Part shown: positions 29,801-36,730 of the stretch, piece by piece
Numbering within the stretch: the stretch's first letter is position 1
Layout: the number at the start of each line of letters is the position of its first letter
From: Aliikangiella marina
GTDB taxonomy: Bacteria; Pseudomonadota; Gammaproteobacteria; Enterobacterales; Kangiellaceae
Assembly: GCF_007004765.1 (NCBI RefSeq)
Contig: NZ_VIKR01000003.1
Coordinates: forward strand, 124,001 to 188,000
DNA length: 64,000 nt
Direction: 5' to 3'
Notes under the pieces: generated by a model
Database searches by the model: none
Seen by the model: the letters and a program-made list of their open reading frames with translations, nothing else
Told to the model about the DNA's origin: nothing
Program-made: the position numbers and the translations under genes

Positions 29801-30871
29801 GTGTTGACTGTTTTTTTGCTCGGGAGAACCGAGGTCGACTTTTTGAATAATGTTTCGACTGGGATGGTAGGAAAATAACCCCTCATCCTTTATCGAAAGC
29901 CAAAGGATGCTTTCGTTATCAAGATACAAGTCATTGATAGTAATCTTATCATTACTCAGAGGTGATTTTGTTTTGATTATAATTGGATTTAGCTCGTGGT
30001 TAGAGATATTCAGTCGCCAAACTTTCGAATCTGTCACGAGATAGATAATAGGGCTTAAATGATCAGTTCGAATACTTTTGATATCTTCGTCTAATTTTAA
30101 TTCCTTAAGTAGAATGTTGGATTTTAAGTCCCATATTGAAAGTTTATTTCCAACTCCGATTAGCGTTTTGTTTTTAAAGGTTGTGATGGTCTGTGCAATA
30201 GCTTGATCTTTTAATGTGTTTATCAATGAACTTATTTCTAAGTTTGGCGTAATTTCTAGTAAACCAAATGAATAAGTGCTTATTAGTAAATTATTATTTG
30301 AATCAACCGTGGCCGCGATTGGAAGCGGTGATGATACATCATCGTCAATCAGATTATCTGGAAATATAATTGGCTCGATTACAAATGGCTGCTTAATTCG
30401 ATAAACAGAAAGAAATGATACCACCCACAGTTCATCGTTTAAGCCTTTGTCTAAAAATACAATTTGGTCATTTTCGTTTAAATTGATGGGTAAGCGATTG
30501 ATTCTTTGTTGAGTATTTGAGTAGCCAAACAACTCATTACCGATGGAAAAATAGACTTGATTTGAAAGTTCAGTAACGTTGATATCGAAGCTGGCTTTGT
30601 TTTGGTAAGCTGATAACTTGCTATAGGAGAAAGTTTGTTGGCTATTTCCTGAAATGATTGTTAGCGATTTTTCAAAAAATAGCCAGATATCTCCATCGCT
30701 AGATTTGAATACTCGCTTTGGAGAGCTAAATGCTGAAACCTGATCAGACAGTGCTTTTTCAAAGTAAAATGCACCATTCATGTCAGCGCTGGCGTGTGCG
30801 CTTGAGGTACTGAAGTACAATACGGCCAGTAGTACCCCATATATGATTGAACAGCGTCGATTTAGAATAAA
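26897..30871 (-). CDS. hybrid two-component system protein: periplasmic propeller, histidine kinase, receiver, AraC HTH
   Basis: About 1324 residues, the classic HTCS layout. There is a signal sequence (1-28), a large periplasmic two-component propeller of about 600 residues, a Y_Y_Y domain near 660-724 and a TM helix at about 744-768. The kinase has its phospho-His in LSHEFKTPLTLILGP near 809 and an ATPase domain with NLLSNAIKYTKPGG, DTGIGIPPEHQ and GAGIGLSLVKEL. A receiver follows with its Asp in PDLIVSDIMMPDIDGF near 1114, then a C-terminal AraC HTH (1227-1324; MSRRQLFRKVKSVL, VGFSSQSYFSKCFKAQF). It would sense a periplasmic ligand and regulate DNA directly. I chose the ATG at 30871 because a signal peptide starts there; TTG at 30919 is an alternative. 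It lies downstream of a small secreted protein and is divergent from the peptide genes. Confidence 0.92.
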   Translation of the reverse strand, partial: FILNRRCSIIYGVLLAVLYFSTSSAHASADMNGAFYFEKALSDQVSAFSSPKRVFKSSDGDIWLFFEKSLTIISGNSQQTFSYSKLSAYQNKASFDINVTELSNQVYFSIGNELFGYSNTQQRINRLPINLNENDQIVFLDKGLNDELWVVSFLSVYRIKQPFVIEPIIFPDNLIDDDVSSPLPIAATVDSNNNLLISTYSFGLLEITPNLEISSLINTLKDQAIAQTITTFKNKTLIGVGNKLSIWDLKSNILLKELKLDEDIKSIRTDHLSPIIYLVTDSKVWRLNISNHELNPIIIKTKSPLSNDKITINDLYLDNESILWLSIKDEGLFSYHPSRNIIQKVDLGSPEQKNSQHIELYDKTNFILSNKDTTYISNLERTLMSPSYSSLQTNDKLLLGSLGKLISVEKGGSDIEFAISKNSYYTNDKIISITEGRKNHFWVASEKTGLKYLEIIDNKIQPIDISPYIPIDVIVSTRFTMHDSANSILFFTEDALYKFNYQSMAMSSLVSLKKEGVKLAKVLRDKNALNLITTNDNLYVYDLDKAHLTRLNINIVNTGCFIRYNDSWLIVQTKGKLFQWKKNELLSFDQVDGLPRGGLNGKVCKRHQQVIYFSGFEGIYTFNASSTIQNKIQPTIKIDSIQLADVKLSALEEEAISIKPKQFPLKIQLSSSSYLKQSRNRYQYRIVNKANKWVSISNITSDVIFEELAPGDYVIQFRASNNDGIWSTPLNFEFTVIPLWWQSNEFRVFILIGILVFLYAAIIYRTRLIKARATALELEVEKRTKALSHEKNKVEKLLSKKNQELANLSHEFKTPLTLILGPLSQVLKSELSQQDTNKLNIVQRNTFRLLRMVNQLLNIETFRIKSIAKKSTQPIGRIIKFLSESFATLAHDKNIRFNEPEYFELNFEFTPDAFEKILLNLLSNAIKYTKPGGSITLLTNRTERQLQIEVIDTGIGIPPEHQSLVFTRYHRVLNEHSEQITGAGIGLSLVKELVLTHDGEISLKSEPEKGTVVTVCLPIVNETTSYDLSNDLDQELIKQEFMSVKQSENFSSDSERISKDTAHLPTILVIEDNDDMRQYIAQSISPQYNVTTAKNGKEGIEIAVNEVPDLIVSDIMMPDIDGFQTTQLLRKNPVTNHIPIILLTARGDRDSRLRGWQENADEYLTKPFDPEELNLRLANLLDIRDILKKCFAANLFTANEDKNHNNSVRSDDLQVHKRNQQCDFLDKINCSLEKLHCNANLSMDELAESIHMSRRQLFRKVKSVLDMTPAEYLRRFRLEKAKQLLADGNSSSYVAFEVGFSSQSYFSKCFKAQFNVSPKDFHAE

Positions 30872-30934
30872 CATACTCTTCGAGAGCTGGCACACCAGCT
30901 CTATATTAGATATTAGCAAATTGAGTGTTCGATA

Positions 30935-31222
30935 TTAATCTACGATGAAGTCTCCTGGCGGCGGTTCAATAGCTGCGGGTCGATAACACGCCTGAGGCTT
31001 TACTCGGCAGATATTTTTACTGTGTTCTGGTGTTTGCGGAATAGGGATATAAAAGTCTAGCTCGTTCTCTGTTTTATCATATTCTAAAGTGACCAAGTAT
31101 AGAGTGTGCGGGTGTAGTTCATAAATAAATGGTGCTGGCTGTCCTTGGGATTGTAGATATGAGGCTTGAACCGAAAGGGCAAACGTCAAAATTGCAATTA
31201 GTATAGTTTTTAGTGATTTCAT
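30935..31222 (-). CDS. small secreted protein, unknown, upstream of the hybrid regulator
   Basis: 95 residues: a signal peptide (KSLKTILIAILTFALSVQA), then a mature part of about 75 residues with strands (HTLYLVTLEYDKTENELDFYIP) and a Pro-rich end containing CRVKPQAC and PPPGDFIVD. The only two Cys are in C-x3-P-x2-C and could form a disulfide. It is the first gene of the leftward unit with the hybrid regulator (stop 63 bases before its ATG), so it may tune or feed that sensor (inference). The same C-x3-P-x2-C spacing occurs in the peptide at 32980. I do not recognise a family. Confidence 0.65.
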   Translation of the reverse strand: MKSLKTILIAILTFALSVQASYLQSQGQPAPFIYELHPHTLYLVTLEYDKTENELDFYIPIPQTPEHSKNICRVKPQACYRPAAIEPPPGDFIVD

Positions 31223-31777
31223 AATTTTTCCCTTCTGAAAAATAAGTTTTATTCACAATATAATTATTATAACGATGTGAATTAATTCAGATGCTTCTGA
31301 TAGCATCGTTTTTCGATGTTGTTCTATTGTAACTTCTCGATAAAACCGAGCGGCTGTGATTGTCCCAGAATCAATACAGTTTGCAGTAATAATGGTAATC
31401 AATAATGTCACTTTATTAATACAATTAGAATGCCACAGATTATTACTTGCGTGCCAAAGCATACTAACAATGAATCTAGTTTAAGGAATAACATTTTTAT
31501 CAAATTGTTGGTTTATCACAAAAAAGACCTACAAAACAATGATTTAAATAGATGAAAAAGCATGGGTTTTCACACCAAATAAAAGTCACTCTTGAATAAC
31601 GCTGGTGTTTTCATTACGTCCCAAAAGTACTCGCATGTTTCACTCAGAAACAGAGTTGTTTCTATAAATCGGCACTACTTAAACAACCCTCGGCACTGAT
31701 CTGGTAGTGGCTTATCCTAATTTTCTGAGATGCTTGGTCGCAAGTTAATGCATACCCAATGACTAGAGGCATCTCTT
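31223..31777. other. divergent regulatory region of the peptide locus
   Basis: AT-rich stretch of 555 bases between the leftward small secreted protein/hybrid regulator and the rightward acyltransferase-like gene. It contains an inverted repeat GATGCT/AGCATC around 31290-31310 and a direct repeat of TCGGCACT (listed separately). A weak leftward reading frame of 69 codons is not convincing as a gene. Confidence 0.5.
31669..31697 (+). promoter_or_regulatory. candidate AraC-type operator: two TCGGCACT direct repeats 21 bp apart
   Basis: TCGGCACT occurs at 31669-31676 and 31690-31697, in the same orientation, with start-to-start distance 21 bases (two helical turns), the geometry of AraC-family half-sites. 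A possible -10 (TATCCT, 31713-31718) would put the second copy over the -35. The repeat lies about 80-110 bases before the ATG at 31778. Binding by the hybrid regulator is inferred. Confidence 0.45.
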
Positions 31778-32929
31778 ATGGTTCAAGAATACAAATATTA
31801 CTCGAAAGATGTTGGCGATGAGTCACAGTACTTTGTGAATTACCTTGCAATCTTTGGTGAACTGATGTCGGTCAAGAAGATAAAGGCAATTTCGAAGGAA
31901 GCAGCATTGAAGCGAGTTTCTGAGATAGATAGCTTTGAAAATACATGGAATAAAAAGAATCGGCAGCTTGAAACAATAAGCCACCAGGATGCTAATTCCA
32001 TTCGTAAAACCCACGCAGCGCATAAGCGGCTTTTGATCGCGATGTTCCATTATGGCTCTCACCGACAAATAATGCTTGAGTTGAGTGAGCATTTGATTCA
32101 AACGACCTTTCCATTTGCAAAGGGAGCTTATCAAAATGCGATGGCGGATATCGCAAAAAACAATGCGGAAAAAGGGAAGTGTTACCAGCTTCTCGATGTT
32201 GAAAGTAGAAACGTCGGATTACAGTTAGCTAGAGCCATACGCCGAGGAAGAATAGGCTTAATCTATGTCGATGGTAATTTAGGGCCCGAAGGGGCTTCGA
32301 TGGATAAGGAAGATACAATCGTCAGTTTTTTCCATCGGGAAATGAAAGTTAAGTCTGGTATTGCGAGACTCGCTCATAGTTGCGATGCCGCTATTCTCCC
32401 AATATTTGCAGGCGGTAAAGAAACCCCGAAGCTACATATCGGAAAGGTAATTGCGTCCCCCCGTCATAATTCACAAAAGCTCACTGAGGAGGAGTTATCG
32501 CAATTTTCCCAGTCTACGATGCAAAGTATTTATGACGAATTAGAGAGAATTGTTCATCAGAGCCCCAGTGATTGGGAGTTTGCCTTTTGCTTACACCGCT
32601 GGCTGGTACCTAAGATTGATGCTACCGAAAATCTGAAGTCAATTTCCCTTGCTCAAGTTGACTCTGTATCAATTAACGAAAAACGCTTCGTTCCTTACTC
32701 AACGAGCGACAAATGGTACTTTGTAGACGTTGATACACAAAAAGCAATTTCATTGCCATCATGGGCTGCACCTCTTGCACAAGTCTTAAACTATCGACCT
32801 CGAGCATCCGTCGCTGAACTAATCAACGCGGTTGGGGAAAGTCCTGAAAGAACTCAATCAATTCTGTCTGAACTTTGTGAGCGAAATATTTTACAAGGTT
32901 TGTCAGTTAAGAAAGTGCAAACTTTCTAA
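31778..32929 (+). CDS. LpxL/HtrB-like acyltransferase-fold protein fused to a PqqD/RRE-like domain; candidate peptide-modifying enzyme
   Basis: 383 residues, no signal peptide. Residues 80-215 follow the lysophospholipid/lipid A acyltransferase pattern: RLLIAMFHYGSHRQIMLEL (where the family has HX4D/E), ARAIRRGRIGLIYVDGN, and FFHREMKVKSGIARLAHSCD followed by AAILPIFAGG. The acidic residue expected five places after the His is Arg, so activity may differ or be lost. Residues 308-383 (KWYFVDVDTQKAISLP through LSELCERNILQGL) resemble the small winged-helix PqqD/RRE domains that bind RiPP leader peptides. The first 80 residues are unassigned. An AGAGG Shine-Dalgarno precedes the ATG. The next gene, 50 bases on, encodes a RiPP-like peptide, so I infer a role in its modification, possibly acylation. 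Confidence 0.6.
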   Translation: MVQEYKYYSKDVGDESQYFVNYLAIFGELMSVKKIKAISKEAALKRVSEIDSFENTWNKKNRQLETISHQDANSIRKTHAAHKRLLIAMFHYGSHRQIMLELSEHLIQTTFPFAKGAYQNAMADIAKNNAEKGKCYQLLDVESRNVGLQLARAIRRGRIGLIYVDGNLGPEGASMDKEDTIVSFFHREMKVKSGIARLAHSCDAAILPIFAGGKETPKLHIGKVIASPRHNSQKLTEEELSQFSQSTMQSIYDELERIVHQSPSDWEFAFCLHRWLVPKIDATENLKSISLAQVDSVSINEKRFVPYSTSDKWYFVDVDTQKAISLPSWAAPLAQVLNYRPRASVAELINAVGESPERTQSILSELCERNILQGLSVKKVQTF

Positions 32930-32979
32930 TTCAACACTCATAAGAGTAATTTACTTAAAAACAAAAAAGGAGACTCGTC

Positions 32980-33138
32980 ATGAAGCGAGATAAGCTTGAA
33001 GAACTATCTTTAGTCGAACTAGAGGAAAGAATTGAATTTGGTTGTTGCGGCGGTGGCGGTGATGGTGGTGGGGGAGATGATACCTACGACCCATGCAATA
33101 TCGACCCGGCTGAATGCCCGATTGACGATCCGTTTTAA
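32980..33138 (+). CDS. candidate RiPP precursor peptide, 52 aa
   Basis: ATG at 32980 sits 7 bases after a strong AAAGGAG Shine-Dalgarno. The 52 residues divide into an acidic, Leu-rich helical leader (MKRDKLEELSLVELEERIEF) and a core of unusual composition. The core starts GCC, continues with two runs of four Gly separated by Asp, then DDTYDPCNIDPAEC and PIDDPF. It has four Cys (22, 23, 39, 46) and no Lys or Arg after residue 17. This leader/core contrast is the hallmark of ribosomal peptide precursors. It follows the acyltransferase-like gene by 50 bases and ends just before a strong terminator, which would let it be made in excess over the protease gene. Mature product unknown. It is short and easily missed by gene callers. 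Confidence 0.75.
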   Translation: MKRDKLEELSLVELEERIEFGCCGGGGDGGGGDDTYDPCNIDPAECPIDDPF

Positions 33139-33152
33139 TCGTTGATAAAACA

Positions 33153-33188
33153 CCGATAGTGCCTTTTTAAAGGGTACTATCGGATTTT
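33153..33188 (+). terminator. strong intrinsic terminator after the peptide gene
   Basis: CCGATAGT (33153-33160) pairs with ACTATCGG (33176-33183); the inner CCTTT/AAAGG extends the stem with one bulge, and ATTTTAG follows. It starts 15 bases after the peptide stop codon and separates the peptide from the M50 gene. Confidence 0.8.
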
Positions 33189-33217
33189 AGATTGACCAGT
33201 GTAACTAGTTGGCCCTT

Positions 33218-34402
33218 ATGAACCCGATAAAAGATCTTTATATATTAAATCCGCGATTGACGATAAGCGATTTTTCAGCGTTGCGGTCGGAAGATAAAAA
33301 ACTTTATGCATTTGACAATGGAACACTGAGTAAGCGATTTATTGTCTCATCGAGCGGGCACAATTTACTTTCATCATTTGCTTTGCCAAATAGGGTTGAC
33401 ACATATCCCCAAAACAAAGCATTCCTAGCTGCAGCTATTCGCAACAACATTCTATGCTTAAAAAAACAAGTAGCTAACAACGAATTTCAAATTAATAAAA
33501 CTAAGCCGAGTTTTATGTTGTTCAAACTAGAGATATTAAGCCCCAGATTAGTCAACAGGTTAGCAAAAAACCTTGTGCACTTAACGCAACCAATGTCGGT
33601 TAAGCTTTGTCTGTTACTAGTTGCGACCGCCTTATGCCTAGGCTTGTTTTACTCGCCCAAATTTACCTTTATGTTTTATACGTCTATGGATATCTTGTTA
33701 GTGGCGTTTTTAACGATGTTGGCGATACTTATACACGAATTAGGACATGCGATATCCGCCTACAGATATGGTGCTAGAAGAGTATCGATCGGTATTGGCT
33801 GGTATTTTATCTTCCCAGTGGCTTATGCCGACTTGTCTGAGAGTTGGGGGTTTAGTGTGAGGCAACGAATGTTGTCGACGATTGCTGGCGTCTTTTATCA
33901 GGCGGTATTTGGTTCTCTTATTTTCATCGGCTTTTTAGTCACTGAGAATATGTGTTTTTATTCCGCATCGATTGCCATATTGATTTCAATTTTATGGAAT
34001 CTCAACCCATTTTTAAGACTAGATGGTTATTGGCTTATAGTCGACTTACTTGATAATCCAAATTTGCGCAAAGAGGGTATTACGTCCGCTAAGCGATTGT
34101 TTAAGACGCCTGTTTCTGCTGAGATAAAAAAAACATCGATAATCGTATTAGTTTATGGTGTTATCTCTTTGCTGCTGTTAACCTTCTTACTTGTAAAGCT
34201 CTCGTTAGAGATATATCAAACACAAGGTTTTGGTATTTATGAAATTATTAAGCATGTGGCTACGAGCGACAACTTAGGAATAGCCGATTGGGTTTTATAT
34301 TTTGGTACAAGTTTGTGGAAAGGCTTAGCATTAATTTTTCTTAGTTGGCAAGCTTATTTATATGTTCAGAAGAAATTCATTAAACAGAGAACAAGTCACT
34401 AA
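33218..34402 (+). CDS. M50 (site-2) family membrane metalloprotease, peptide-locus type
   Basis: About 394 residues. The first 90 are soluble and contain a short PqqD-like pattern (KLYAFDNGTLSKRFIVSSSG); the rest has about six TM helices. The zinc site is HELGH near residue 173 in AILIHELGHAISAYRYGARR. The third-ligand motif NPFLRLDGYWLIVDLLDNPN near residue 262 is the family's NPxxxLDGYW form. M50 proteases of this kind (for example YydH in Bacillus) accompany RiPP peptides and may cleave the leader or help export. It follows the peptide gene after a terminator. ATG at 33218 chosen; TTG at 33209 is possible. Confidence 0.85.
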   Translation: MNPIKDLYILNPRLTISDFSALRSEDKKLYAFDNGTLSKRFIVSSSGHNLLSSFALPNRVDTYPQNKAFLAAAIRNNILCLKKQVANNEFQINKTKPSFMLFKLEILSPRLVNRLAKNLVHLTQPMSVKLCLLLVATALCLGLFYSPKFTFMFYTSMDILLVAFLTMLAILIHELGHAISAYRYGARRVSIGIGWYFIFPVAYADLSESWGFSVRQRMLSTIAGVFYQAVFGSLIFIGFLVTENMCFYSASIAILISILWNLNPFLRLDGYWLIVDLLDNPNLRKEGITSAKRLFKTPVSAEIKKTSIIVLVYGVISLLLLTFLLVKLSLEIYQTQGFGIYEIIKHVATSDNLGIADWVLYFGTSLWKGLALIFLSWQAYLYVQKKFIKQRTSH

Positions 34403-34472
34403 TGCTTAAGCAAACTTAAAACTCATTATAGCGCATGGCTGCATAGTCTATGAGATGAAAAAATCAAGAACT

Positions 34473-34497
34473 GAGAAAGGTAGCCTTTCACCTTTTT
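34473..34497 (+). terminator. probable terminator after the M50 gene
   Basis: GAAAGG (34475-34480) pairs with CCTTTC (34484-34489) around a three-base loop, followed by ACCTTTTTG. It lies about 70 bases after the M50 stop codon and before the convergent lipoprotein gene. Confidence 0.5.
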
Positions 34498-34531
34498 GAT
34501 GAGAGGCTAACATCAATAAACTTTTCTAAAA

Positions 34532-36019
34532 CTATTGGCCGATCAACTGCATAGAGTAACCTGAACCTGACTCAACATCTTCTTCGATAATTAAGTACTT
34601 ATCACCGCTATCAGCATCCAAAGTAATCGATTGAAAGTCGAGTAACAATTCGCTGCTATTCACTTGAACGATTAAACTTACATCATAAGTATTATTAGGC
34701 AAAGTAACCGTTCTCGGTGATGCTCTAGACGCGGTTGCTTTGTAATCGGCGGTAGCGACTGTTTCGTTACTTCTTACAAAATACACTTCAATTGCATCAA
34801 AATCATCATCTTGTACTAGATTGATAATTTTTATCTCATGATCGTAAAGGCTGACTCGATTACTATTCTCAACGATTAGACTATTCACATAAACAGTGGT
34901 TTCGTCGGGCGCATCATCGACTTCTTCCGTTTCCTCCGTTAAATAAAGGAAAACAGTTTTATCATCATTGGGATTTAAGCTGATAAAGTGATTTTCTGCA
35001 ATTGGCTCAATTAAGTCGTTAGGAATAATATCCATCGAGTAATCACTTGCAGAAAAAATCATTGTATCGCTCATCGTCCCAATTGCTAGGTCCTCGATTG
35101 ACTGACTCTCTTCAGTACCATCAATATTGACATCTATTACGCCTGTATACTCGGGGAGTAGTTCATGCCCTATGATGCCATTGAATAAGCGTAACTCAGT
35201 TTTAGATTCTTTGTCGGGAAAGTTACTGGTAAAGATATTAGTAATCACATCCACAGTATACTCAGAATCACTCGGACCAGTTTCTTCTCTCAATACGACT
35301 AAATACTGGTAGTTGCTGTTGAAGTCGATGGTATTTGATTCGTAAACAACTGCGTTGCTACCGGTAGCCGTGATGTATATCTTGTAGCTTTCTACATCAT
35401 ACCGCTGTACATCAGAGATCTGTTGATAAATGCTATTGGTAACAAGTTGCGCTTCATTGAAGGTTTCATTTTCTCGCGAGAGATAAACATCAACCCCAGT
35501 AGAGTCCTGATTCGCGTTAATGATTTGGAGAGAAAACTGGTCTTCGTCATCGTCGTCACTTAATGAGTCAATATCTCGATCAAACTCAAAGTAAACCAAA
35601 TCAGGTTGAGAAAAATCACCAGATATTAACACGACATCCACTCGATCATCAGTGACTTGAATATCTCCATCAAAAATATCATTGAATTCATCCTGTGACT
35701 CCTGCCAAGATATAACCATGTCATAGTCGCCACTAGAAATATTTCTAAGCGGTGAGGCAGAACCATAGGGGATCGCATCGACGATATCTGAACCGTCACT
35801 ATCGGTATAGGTTACGCGAATATTCGGTGAGTTTTTAGCAGCATTAATAAACTGTACATAACCTGTCTCATCAACATTACTTGAAGAAGAATCGCATCCT
35901 GATAGAAATGACAAACCGAATAAAGAAACAAGTAAAGTAGTGAATATTTTTAAGTGATTGACCGGATTTTGGGTCGAATTAAATCTTAGGCTTTTATCAT
36001 AAATAGTAAGGCCGCTCAT
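34532..36019 (-). CDS. DUF4397 domain lipoprotein
   Basis: About 495 residues. A lipoprotein signal ends with the lipobox FLSGC (Cys near 42) followed by a Ser-rich tether. The body is a repeat of DUF4397-like beta domains, recognised by openings such as VQFINAAKNSPNIRVTYTD, LQIINANQDSTGVDVYLSR, LRLFNGIIGHELLPEYTGV and IKIINLVQDDDFDAIEVYF. DUF4397 proteins are anchored, probably surface or periplasmic, with no assigned enzymatic role. The protein is very acidic. GGAG precedes the ATG at 36019. It is convergent with the M50 gene, and there is no evidence that it is part of the peptide locus. Confidence 0.88.
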   Translation of the reverse strand: MSGLTIYDKSLRFNSTQNPVNHLKIFTTLLVSLFGLSFLSGCDSSSSNVDETGYVQFINAAKNSPNIRVTYTDSDGSDIVDAIPYGSASPLRNISSGDYDMVISWQESQDEFNDIFDGDIQVTDDRVDVVLISGDFSQPDLVYFEFDRDIDSLSDDDDEDQFSLQIINANQDSTGVDVYLSRENETFNEAQLVTNSIYQQISDVQRYDVESYKIYITATGSNAVVYESNTIDFNSNYQYLVVLREETGPSDSEYTVDVITNIFTSNFPDKESKTELRLFNGIIGHELLPEYTGVIDVNIDGTEESQSIEDLAIGTMSDTMIFSASDYSMDIIPNDLIEPIAENHFISLNPNDDKTVFLYLTEETEEVDDAPDETTVYVNSLIVENSNRVSLYDHEIKIINLVQDDDFDAIEVYFVRSNETVATADYKATASRASPRTVTLPNNTYDVSLIVQVNSSELLLDFQSITLDADSGDKYLIIEEDVESGSGYSMQLIGQ

Positions 36020-36113
36020 CAAATTGCTCCATAAATAAAATTAGCTTAACGAGCGATATAGAATTTCGTTGACAGGAAAAGTTCCGACTTTTACGGTAAT
36101 TTACGTTTCTTTA

Positions 36114-36144
36114 CATTGGCTAAAAAATTATTTTTTAGCCAATG
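36114..36144. terminator. perfect 14-bp inverted repeat, probable terminator
   Basis: Arms CATTGGCTAAAAAA (36114-36127) and TTTTTTAGCCAATG (36131-36144) are exact complements around TTA. The A/T runs lie inside the stem. It sits downstream of the leftward gene ending at 36209 and upstream of the lipoprotein gene, so it most likely ends the former; a protein-binding palindrome is also possible. Confidence 0.6.
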
Positions 36145-36208
36145 AACTTTCCGTAACGAGGTCAGTCTGAGTAATGTTGATGCGACTGGTGACAAACTTA
36201 GGTAAACG

Positions 36209-36730
36209 TTATTTGATTTTAAACACGGCCTTATAACGAGGCTTTTGGTGTCTTTCAAGGTAGTAGATAAATTGTTTTTTCTCAGGGTCAAAAGTTAATT
36301 GCCAAACATTAGTTTTTGCCGCTGGAATTAATTGTGCCGTGTAGTCATCAGCAGGAAAATTTTGTGAGAGTGTATTGCCTTTGTCGTCAGCATAGCCTCC
36401 ATACATTGTTATTTCGTCAGGTGTTCCATCTTTATGGCGATGATCATGCTTAAACAAAAGTCCTTTATCCGTCTTGCTAATAATCCACGTTCTTGAAGTG
36501 TCTTCACCCACCTTAAAAGGAATACGGATTTCTTCATCGGTACAGTCTTTAATATGCATTTCAAGTGCTTCACCGGCGAAGTCATGGCTAGGGTCATCGG
36601 GAAATATGGTTTCGCCGTAGTATTTTTTTCCACAGTGAGAGCTAAGGGTAGTAAAAAACTCGCTATCTTTTTGAGCGGCACAAATTTTTGCTGAAGAGAC
36701 AAGCAATATAATTACGAGTAGCTTTTTCAA
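36209..36730 (-). CDS. secreted hypothetical protein, 173 aa
   Basis: A signal peptide (KKLLVIILLVSSAKICAA) is followed by a compact domain of about 150 residues. Visible features include FFTTLSSHCGKKYYGETIFP, GEALEMHIKDCTDEEIRIPF, the VGEDTSRTWIISKTDKGLL stretch and HDHRHKDGTPDEITMYGG. I recall similar secreted proteins in marine bacteria but no named function. The two mature Cys may form a disulfide. Start chosen at the TTG at 36730 because it begins exactly at the signal peptide; a TTG at 36742 would add four residues. Confidence 0.65.
   Translation of the reverse strand: MKKLLVIILLVSSAKICAAQKDSEFFTTLSSHCGKKYYGETIFPDDPSHDFAGEALEMHIKDCTDEEIRIPFKVGEDTSRTWIISKTDKGLLFKHDHRHKDGTPDEITMYGGYADDKGNTLSQNFPADDYTAQLIPAAKTNVWQLTFDPEKKQFIYYLERHQKPRYKAVFKIK

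Noticed and set aside
9819-30871. TonB receptor plus HTCS as a polysaccharide utilisation locus
   Set aside because: The two are 14 kb apart, with no SusD, glycoside hydrolase or sugar transporter between them.
31253-31462. Leftward 69-codon frame in the peptide-locus regulatory region
   Set aside because: No ribosome site, odd composition (runs of Ile), and it covers the divergent promoter region; not supported as a gene.
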